From contig JAYRYZ010000029.1 in assembly GCA_041916775.1 (NCBI GenBank), forward strand, positions 1 through 64,000: a DNA stretch of 64,000 nucleotides, read 5' to 3'. Origin of the DNA: UBA2357 sp041916775 (GTDB lineage: Bacteria > Pseudomonadota > Gammaproteobacteria > Burkholderiales > Rhodocyclaceae). The notes beneath the pieces were generated by a model, which was not told the DNA's origin, did no database searches, and worked only from the letters and a program-made list of their open reading frames with translations. A program made the translations under genes and the position numbers. Within the stretch, counting starts at the first letter, position 1, and the number at the start of each line of letters is the position of its first letter. This document shows, piece after piece, positions 56,746 to 64,000 of the stretch.

Positions 56746-57426
56746 TCAGGAGCGGAACAGGCGTGTGTATTGCGTCTCGTGCCTGCAGCTCGCCAGCGCC
56801 AGGCCAGGCGCGAAGTTGCTCCAGTCGCGCTCCTCGCGCGCAAGCGCCGCTTCGGCCAAGGTCGGCAGCTCGCCGCCCAGCTTCGAGAGCAGCCGCTGTC
56901 CGGCGCTCTGGCCGAGCGGCACGGCCTTGACCGCCGCCATCACTTGGTTCTCCAGCCAGGCCCACAGGTAGCCCGTGACGGCATTCTCCACCGGCAGGCG
57001 CCAGGCGGCCGCCGCCGCCGCCCAGGCGGTGGGAAAGGCGGGGTCCTCGATCGCGCGCAGGCGCACCTTCCAGCCCGGCAGGCCGGCGAAGGCTTCGAGC
57101 TCGCACAGCAACCGGCTCGCCGAGTAGCCCATCTGCCGCGCCTCGGCACGCAACTCGGCGGTCTCGCGGCTGGCGAGAAAGTCTTCGTTGAGGCGCCGCA
57201 CCTCGTCGTCAGCACCGGCCTCCCAGGCCAGCATCAAGCCGGCCACGAGGGGCGCCTCGAAGCCCGCGACGCTGCCGCGCAGCACGTCGCCGATCCAGCA
57301 CGCGGCGCCGGCCTCGTCCCGCACCGCGCCGGACTCGACCGCCCACTCCAGCCCCTGCGAATAGGTGTAGGCCCCGACCGGCAGAGTCGGGCTGACGAGC
57401 TGAAACAGGCGGACGAGCGCGAGCAT
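56746..57426 (-). CDS. ureF: Urease accessory protein UreF
   Basis: The 226-residue all-helical accessory protein regulates UreG GTP hydrolysis in the nickel-loading complex. LFQLVSPTLPVGAYTYSQGLEWAV at the N-terminus is diagnostic, as are the C-terminal VPLGQSAGQRLLSKLGGELP and SCRHETQYTRLFRS. It begins 12 bases after ureE. Confidence 0.95.
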   Translation of the reverse strand: MLALVRLFQLVSPTLPVGAYTYSQGLEWAVESGAVRDEAGAACWIGDVLRGSVAGFEAPLVAGLMLAWEAGADDEVRRLNEDFLASRETAELRAEARQMGYSASRLLCELEAFAGLPGWKVRLRAIEDPAFPTAWAAAAAAWRLPVENAVTGYLWAWLENQVMAAVKAVPLGQSAGQRLLSKLGGELPTLAEAALAREERDWSNFAPGLALASCRHETQYTRLFRS

Positions 57427-57438
57427 GCGACGCGTGCC

Positions 57439-57918
57439 TCAGTGGCTGGCCATCATGTGGATGCGCGCACCGGAGCCGTCACCCGGATGCTGGTGGCCGT
57501 GGGCATAGGCGCCGGCCTCCGGCTCGAATGGCGCACACAGCGGATAGACGTCGGCCCCCAGCCCCACCAGCATGCCTTCCAGCACGTGATCGGCCTGAAT
57601 GCGCAACCAACCCTCGCCGAGTTGCACCGCGACATGGCGGTTGCCCAGGTGATAGGCAGCACGCGCGAGTTCGAAGGCATCGGCGCAGCGCACCTCGAGC
57701 AGTTGCTCGGGCGCGGCGAGCACCTCGACCACGCGACCATCCTTGCCGAGCAGCTTCTGCCCACCACGCAGGATGGTGCCGCGCGGCAGGAACAGGCCCA
57801 CCTCCTCGCCGGACTTCAGCTTGGCGCGCAGCCGACTCTTGGTGCGATAGCCGAAATCGAGCTCGAGGCGCTCGCTGGGTGTCTCGGTGCCTTCGTAAAG
57901 GGCTTCGATCAACAACAT
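57439..57918 (-). CDS. ureE: Urease nickel chaperone UreE
   Basis: The 159-residue protein has an N-terminal peptide-binding domain (ELDFGYRTKSRLRAKLKSGE, GLFLPRGTILRGGQKLLG) and a metal-binding domain (AYHLGNRHVAVQLGEGWLRI, DHVLEGML). The histidine-bearing tail (YAHGHQHPGDGS) binds nickel. The ATG at 57918 has ggaga 8 bases upstream; an extension of 22 residues upstream is less likely. It follows ureC by 75 bases. Confidence 0.93.
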   Translation of the reverse strand: MLLIEALYEGTETPSERLELDFGYRTKSRLRAKLKSGEEVGLFLPRGTILRGGQKLLGKDGRVVEVLAAPEQLLEVRCADAFELARAAYHLGNRHVAVQLGEGWLRIQADHVLEGMLVGLGADVYPLCAPFEPEAGAYAHGHQHPGDGSGARIHMMASH

Positions 57919-57993
57919 CTCGGTTCTCCGTTTGCGCAGAAAGCCCGCCTCGCGCGGTGCGCGGCTGTGGTGGATGAGCTCCATGCGGACCTC

Positions 57994-59723
<1,730 letters not shown>

Positions 59724-59724
<1 letters not shown>

Positions 59725-60086
59725 CAGCCTGCCCTCCCGCCCGGCTGTCCCGGGGGCGACGCGGCCCCTGCAAGGGGCGCATCGAGCAGCCCCATCACGT
59801 CGCCGTTGAAGCCGTACACCTTGCGCGCCCCGGCCAGCGCCACCAGCTGGACGGTGCGCGACTGCCCCGGCTCGAAGCGCACCGCGGTGCCGGCAGCGAT
59901 GTCCAGCCTGAAGCCGCGCGCCGCGGCACGGTCGAACGCGAGCGCGGCATTGGTCTCGGCAAAGTGGTAGTGCGAGCCCACCTGTATCGGCCGGTCGCCG
60001 GTGTTGCTCACCGCCAGCGTGATCGTCGCGCGGCCGCCGTTGAGTTCGAGCTCGCCCTCGCGCGTGCGCATTTCACCCGGAATCAT
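59724..60086 (-). CDS. ureB: Urease beta subunit UreB
   Basis: The 120-residue structural subunit. NTGDRPIQVGSHYHFAETN, AARGFRLDIAAGTAVRFEPG and KVYGFNGDVMG are family blocks. The ATG at 60086 (MIPGEMRT) with ggag 6 bases upstream is better than the TTG six codons earlier. It follows ureA by 10 bases. Confidence 0.95.
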
Positions 60087-60096
60087 GTCGCGCTCC

Positions 60097-60399
60097 TCAG
60101 ACAATGGGGTTGTGCACGGTCACCAGCTTGGTGCCGTCGGGAAAGGTCGCCTCGACCTGAATCTCGGGAATCATTTCGGCGACGCCTTCCATGACCTCGT
60201 CACGGGCGAGGATGGTGGTGCCGGCGCTCATCAGCTCGGCGACGCTGCGCCCGTCGCGCGCGCCCTCCATGATCGCGCAGGTGATGAGCGCGACCGCCTC
60301 CGGGTAGTTGAGCTTGAGTCCGCGCGCGCGACGCCGCTCGGCCAGCAGGCCGGCGGTGAAGATCAGGAGCTTGTCCTTCTCTCGTGGGGTCAGTTCCAT
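60097..60399 (-). CDS. ureA: Urease gamma subunit UreA
   Basis: The 100-residue structural subunit. MELTPREKDKLLIFTAGLLA, LKLNYPEAVALITCAIMEGA and EATFPDGTKLVTVHNPI match the family end to end. Separate ureA, ureB and ureC genes are the usual proteobacterial arrangement. Confidence 0.97.
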   Translation of the reverse strand: MELTPREKDKLLIFTAGLLAERRRARGLKLNYPEAVALITCAIMEGARDGRSVAELMSAGTTILARDEVMEGVAEMIPEIQVEATFPDGTKLVTVHNPIV

Positions 60400-60496
60400 G
60401 CCTCGTCTCCATGCAGCCGTCTCGACGGCGCCGTTCCCTGCATTCTTCATGCACCACTGCGGTGCATGCCTTATCCATCCAAGCGCACGCCTGCGC

Positions 60497-61375
60497 TCAG
60501 GTACGCCAGATGCGCGGCTCACGCATCGCCACACCCATCAACGCCGGCCGCGCCAACGCCCACAGCGCGCGGAACCACGCCCGCCCCGGCTCCACCGCCG
60601 GCCCCATCCAGCGCGCCACCAGCACACCATCGACCAGAGTCACACCACTGTTGCCGACCTGCGCGACGATCTCGCGGCAGGCGTCGCGCAAGCCCTCGTC
60701 CGCGCCCGGGCCGATCATCACCATCGTGCCGAACACCGGCTGCCCCGCCAGCCCGGCCATCGATGCCAGCATCGCATCGCCCCCGGCGAGGCGTCCGCGC
60801 TCCAACCACACGCTGCGCCCGGCGTGGCGGATGCGCGTCTCGAGCGCGAACGCGCCGCTGTCGAAAGCCTCGCCCGACGCCGTCCGCCCGAGGCAGACCA
60901 TCTCCATGCCGATGAAGCGCGCGCCCTCGTCGAGCAACACCTCGCTGCCGAGCATGCCGCGCGCGCCGTCGTACACGATGGATTCCTGCGGCAGCCACTC
61001 GCAGCGCGCCCCGTCGGCCACCCGCAGCAGCTGCCGCATTCGCGCCTCGAGGCCATTGGAGCGATACCACTTGCCCGCACCCGGTGTGGTCAGGAGCGCA
61101 TGCGCGCCCGCGCTCACCTCGACATCCAGCGACAAGCTATCCCCACCCACCAGCCCGGCCGGCGGATGCAGCACGATCGCATGGCAGATCGCCTCGCCTT
61201 CCGGGTACAGCGCCTTCTGCACCCGCAGCGGCCCGAGGTGCCGATTGCGCACCAACACAGTGCCCGCGTCCCGCCGCTCGAACCCGAGCGAAAGCGCCGC
61301 CTGCCAACCAGCGGGCGATGCATCGGGATCCATCGGCGGATTCGGCGCAAAAGCGCGCTCTGCAAGGGCGTTCAT
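60497..61375 (-). CDS. ureD: Urease accessory protein UreD
   Basis: The 292-residue scaffold protein with UreF/UreG loads nickel into apo-urease. GPLRVQKALYPEG and CHAIVLHPPAGLVGGDSLSL are diagnostic, as is the C-terminal RALWALARPALMGV. First gene of the operon, 97 bases before ureA. The start is uncertain: the ATG at 61375 and the ATG at 61333 (MDPDASPAGWQ) both lack a clear ribosome site, and the second would suit better if transcription begins at the sigma-54-like element. Confidence 0.92.
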   Translation of the reverse strand: MNALAERAFAPNPPMDPDASPAGWQAALSLGFERRDAGTVLVRNRHLGPLRVQKALYPEGEAICHAIVLHPPAGLVGGDSLSLDVEVSAGAHALLTTPGAGKWYRSNGLEARMRQLLRVADGARCEWLPQESIVYDGARGMLGSEVLLDEGARFIGMEMVCLGRTASGEAFDSGAFALETRIRHAGRSVWLERGRLAGGDAMLASMAGLAGQPVFGTMVMIGPGADEGLRDACREIVAQVGNSGVTLVDGVLVARWMGPAVEPGRAWFRALWALARPALMGVAMREPRIWRT

Positions 61376-61386
61376 GCGTGGGCTTT

Positions 61387-61402
61387 AGCGAAACCCGTGC
61401 CA
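61387..61402 (-). promoter_or_regulatory. Possible sigma-54 promoter of the urease operon
   Basis: Read on the minus strand, TGGCACGGGTTTCGCT matches the -24/-12 consensus TGGCACG-N4-TTGCW with one mismatch (TC for TT); the essential GG and GC are correctly spaced. It ends 12 bases before the first ureD ATG, so the transcript would begin near that codon. It would tie urease to nitrogen control through NtrC. Confidence 0.45.
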
Positions 61403-61683
61403 TGATCGCCGCGCATTCACAAGCATTTGTTTTGAATGAAACTTCGTACTGGACACGACATGCGGCGCTTGACCTGCGCGGTGTGGAGGGACGCGCAGCG
61501 CGCATCGATGCACACTTCTGGGGCATTTCTCATGATGCCTCGGAATGATCGGCATGGACCGCCGCGCCCCCGGGGGCGCTTGCAGACCTGCACAGCGCAT
61601 GACAAGCTCCGCGCTGCATGCCGACCGCAAGGGCCGCTAGCCGGCACACCCGCAGAACCCTTTGGCAAAGAGGATGATCGACC
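61403..61683. other. Non-coding gap between ureD and the protease gene
   Basis: Short frames occur on both strands without ribosome sites or family resemblance. An AT-rich patch near 61420-61445 may hold an upstream binding site for the urease promoter. The protease ribosome site lies at the right end. Confidence 0.4.
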
Positions 61684-62793
61684 ATGCTGCGCCGCGTCTT
61701 GCTGCTCCTCGTCCTGATCGCCGCCATGCTGCTCGCCTGGCCCGCGCTCGAAGCGCTGATGCGCGGGTTGGCGCCGGCGGATGGCACGCCGCGCACCGTA
61801 AGCGCGCGTGGCGACCTCGCGGCGGACGAGCAGGCGACGATCGCGCTGTTCGAGAACGCGCGCCACTCGGTGGTGTTCATCACGACCGCCCAGGTGGTGC
61901 GCGACGCCTGGACACGCAATGCCTATACCGTGCCGCGCGGCAACGGCTCCGGGTTCATCTGGGACGACGCGGGCCATGTGGTGACCAACTTCCACGTCAT
62001 CGAGGGTGCCTCGCAGGCGATGGTGAAGCTCGCCGACGGACGTGACTACGCGGCCGCCCTGGTCGGCGCATCACCCGCGCACGACATCGCGGTGCTGCGC
62101 ATCGGGGTCGGCTTCAAGCGGCCGCCGCCGGTGCCCGTCGGCACCAGCCACGACCTGAAGGTAGGCCAGAAGGTGTTCGCGATCGGCAACCCCTTCGGCC
62201 TCGACTGGACGCTCACCACCGGCATCGTCTCGGCGCTGGACCGCTCGCTCGCCGGCGAGCGCGGCGGGCCGACCATCGAGAATCTCATCCAGACCGATGC
62301 CGCAATCAACCCGGGCAACTCGGGCGGGCCGTTGCTGGACTCGGCAGGACGGCTGATCGGCATCAACACCGCCATCTACAGCCCCTCGGGCGCCTCGGCG
62401 GGGATCGGCTTTGCGGTGCCAGTGGATACGGTGATGCGCGTGGTGCCGCAAGTCATCCGCACCCGACGCTACATCCGCCCGGGGCTGGGCATCGACGTCG
62501 ACGGCCGGATCAACCAGCATCTGGCGAGCTCCACGGGTGTCGCGGGCGTGTTCGTCCTGCAGGTGCGCCCGGGTGGCGCCGCGGAAAAGGCGGGCCTCGC
62601 CGGAGTGCGGCGCGACCCGAGGGGCATCGTGCCGGGCGATGTGATCGTGGCGGTGGAAGGCGAAGCGGTCGCCGACCCGGCAGCACTGGATAGGCGCCTG
62701 GACGACTTCAAGGTGGGCGACGTCGTCCAGCTCCTGGTGGAGCGTGGCGGACAACAGCGCCAGGTGAGTATCACGCTGCAGCCCGGGGCGTGA
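61684..62793 (+). CDS. HtrA/DegP-like serine protease
   Basis: The 369-residue membrane-anchored periplasmic protease begins with an N-terminal helix (VLLLLVLIAAMLLAWPALEAL). The trypsin-fold domain has the triad H104 (TNFHVIEG), D134 (AHDIAVLRI) and S213 (INPGNSGGPLL). One PDZ domain (about residues 270-365) contains VQVRPGG-like VLQVRPGGAAEKAGLAG and PGDVIVAVEGEAV. One PDZ and a membrane anchor make it DegS-like in layout, but homologs of this size are often general stress proteases. No sigma-E genes are adjacent. Confidence 0.9.
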   Translation: MLRRVLLLLVLIAAMLLAWPALEALMRGLAPADGTPRTVSARGDLAADEQATIALFENARHSVVFITTAQVVRDAWTRNAYTVPRGNGSGFIWDDAGHVVTNFHVIEGASQAMVKLADGRDYAAALVGASPAHDIAVLRIGVGFKRPPPVPVGTSHDLKVGQKVFAIGNPFGLDWTLTTGIVSALDRSLAGERGGPTIENLIQTDAAINPGNSGGPLLDSAGRLIGINTAIYSPSGASAGIGFAVPVDTVMRVVPQVIRTRRYIRPGLGIDVDGRINQHLASSTGVAGVFVLQVRPGGAAEKAGLAGVRRDPRGIVPGDVIVAVEGEAVADPAALDRRLDDFKVGDVVQLLVERGGQQRQVSITLQPGA

Positions 62794-62824
62794 GCGGATA
62801 GCGCCCCGGGCCGGATTCAGCCGC

Positions 62825-63754
62825 TCAAAGCGGCATGATCAGCTTGAACCACAGCTTGTCGCCGCCGAAGCGGTTCTCGACACTGGTTTCGTGGTGCCAC
62901 TGGCCGATGAAGTGCATGCCGGAGGCGTTGGTGTAGGTCACGCTCGGGCCGATCGCGAACACCTCGCCCTTGCGCCCTTCGGACCAGAATCCGGGGTTCT
63001 CGGGAATGGTGACGCCACCGACCTTGTCGTTGCCGAGCTGCTTCAGATAATAGCCCGACACGCCCACGCCCCAGGGGCCGAAGCGCTTGCCGACCAGGTA
63101 GTCCATGTGGAACTCGTCGCCGGACGCGTATTTCATCTTGGGCGCGCCGGGCGCAGGGCGGAAGTCGCTGTTGCTGCCCTTGAGGTTGAGCATGAACTTC
63201 GCGGACACCTCCCAGCCGTCGTCGCCCATGTAGCTGAAAGCGAAGATCGGCTCCACACTCCAGTAGTTCGCGCCGATGCTGCGCCGCGGGTCGCCGGATT
63301 CATAGCGACCGGTGGGCAGGTTCACATCCAGCGCCGCGGCCCAGTGCCAGTTCTTGGTGTGCCAGGAGAGGATGAAGGGGTTGATCGTGAGGTCGCCGAT
63401 GCCGGTGACGCTCTTCTCGCCGCCAAGATCCACCGATTGATGCACCAGCGGCAGGATCACATGCCAGCCCCAGTTGCCGCCGAGGATCTGGGTGTTGGTG
63501 ACATGAACGTAGCGCAGCGCGTTGAACCACGCATCCACCTCGCCCGCGGGCGCCTTGTCGCCACTGCCGTTGCGCAGCTCGCCGCTGTAATGCCCGAAAT
63601 AGTTGATGAAGTAGCTGCCTGGCGGCGGTACCGCCCCTGCGAGCCACGTTTCCGCGCCATTGGGATACTGGTCGCCGCCCTCCTTCGCCTGGACCGTCCC
63701 CGCAACGAGCCCGGCCAGCAGCATCGCCGCAACAATCTTGTTCATCCTGTTCAT
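62825..63754 (-). CDS. Outer-membrane protein of the phenol-degradation (SphA/MetA) family
   Basis: The 309-residue protein has a signal peptide (KIVAAMLLAGLVAGTVQA) and a beta-barrel-like body with alternating aromatic strands, ending KLWFKLIMPL. GAVPPPGSYFINYFGHYSG, GIGDLTINPFILSWH and DVNLPTGRYE are typical of the family found beside aromatic meta-cleavage pathways. It probably admits aromatic substrates. Start at 63754 with aggagg 7 bases upstream. The next gene on the same strand is a tautomerase, in line with this role. Confidence 0.82.
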   Translation of the reverse strand: MNRMNKIVAAMLLAGLVAGTVQAKEGGDQYPNGAETWLAGAVPPPGSYFINYFGHYSGELRNGSGDKAPAGEVDAWFNALRYVHVTNTQILGGNWGWHVILPLVHQSVDLGGEKSVTGIGDLTINPFILSWHTKNWHWAAALDVNLPTGRYESGDPRRSIGANYWSVEPIFAFSYMGDDGWEVSAKFMLNLKGSNSDFRPAPGAPKMKYASGDEFHMDYLVGKRFGPWGVGVSGYYLKQLGNDKVGGVTIPENPGFWSEGRKGEVFAIGPSVTYTNASGMHFIGQWHHETSVENRFGGDKLWFKLIMPL

Positions 63755-63913
63755 GCACGCCTCCTCATTTGCTTGTTGATGTCGTTTCTTGGTTTTTTGC
63801 ACTACGAACGCTACCAATGGGCGAACGCCGCCCCGGCCTCTTGACGGGCCGTGAATCGAATCACTGTGGTTCAATCAGGTGCGCCGGTCGGGCCGGCGCG
63901 GGCGCTCAGGCGC

Positions 63914-64000
63914 TCAGCGCCCGAGGTCCTTCGCGGAGACGCCGGCGATGCCCCAGTTCTCCTTGGGCACGTCGTGAATCCACACGCGGACGTTCTCCTT
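63914..64000 (-). CDS. Tautomerase family protein, C-terminal end only
   Basis: Twenty-eight codons and a TGA are visible; the start lies beyond the window. The sequence VRVWIHDVPKENWGIAGVSA resembles the C-terminus of 4-oxalocrotonate tautomerase family members, which isomerise 2-hydroxymuconate in meta-cleavage of catechols. The fragment is short, so the family call is moderate. Confidence 0.55.
   Translation of the reverse strand, partial: KENVRVWIHDVPKENWGIAGVSAKDLGR

Noticed and set aside
62815..62840. GCCGCT-CAA-AGCGGC hairpin as a terminator between the protease and the outer-membrane protein genes
   Set aside because: It overlaps the 3' coding end of the outer-membrane protein gene and has no T-run on either strand.

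Overview
The window is GC-rich, densely coding DNA from a bacterium, most likely a denitrifying betaproteobacterium of the Rhodocyclales (Thauera/Azoarcus/Aromatoleum type). This placement is inferred from gene content: a periplasmic nitrate reductase cluster with FNR-type palindromes, a full system I cytochrome c maturation operon, a ureDABCEFG-ureJ operon, a kynurenine operon, and the edge of an aromatic-degradation locus (phenol-degradation type outer-membrane protein plus a tautomerase). No rRNA, tRNA, CRISPR array or transposase was found.

Region 1 (1-6.4 kb) is the 3' end of a contact-dependent inhibition (CdiA-type) locus. The window opens inside a cdiA gene whose tip carries a deaminase-like toxin (HxE plus CxxC), followed by an overlapping putative immunity gene. 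Next comes a second, start-less cdiA fragment with a different C-terminal domain and an overlapping lipoprotein gene. Last is a decayed third module (a 67-codon ORF overlapping a two-helix membrane protein) and a scrap of cdiA sequence. An almost identical segment of about 204 bp (1-204 and 3556-3759) lies in the same reading frame on both sides of the first toxin/immunity pair, so recombination between the copies would swap toxins in frame.

Region 2 (6.4-18 kb) is mixed: three exported or lipid-anchored proteins of unknown function, paaY, an exported metallo-beta-lactamase-fold hydrolase, marC, a photolyase/cryptochrome divergent from a small membrane protein and a chemoreceptor, and the D-alanine catabolic pair dadA-alr. 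Region 3 (17.6-25.2 kb, minus strand) is ccmABCDEFGHI, with a small exported protein gene just after it.

Region 4 (25.4-41.8 kb) is a signalling block. A minus-strand operon encodes a CheB-CheR-PAS fusion, a PAS histidine kinase and a FixJ-like regulator. It diverges from a 1572-residue CheB-CheR-PAS-GGDEF-EAL protein. A very large repeat-containing surface protein with a C-terminal sorting-like tail follows.

Region 5 (42-50.8 kb) is napDAGHBC, with napF set apart. Between napF and napD lie a MerR-methyltransferase fusion and a Phd/PIN toxin-antitoxin pair. napD and napF each have a TTGAC-N4-GTCAA palindrome upstream.

Region 6 (50.9-64 kb) holds an HD-GYP response regulator, a tryptophan-to-anthranilate operon (kynU, kynA and an alpha/beta-hydrolase formamidase), the urease operon with a possible sigma-54 promoter, an HtrA-like protease, and the start of an aromatic-catabolism region.
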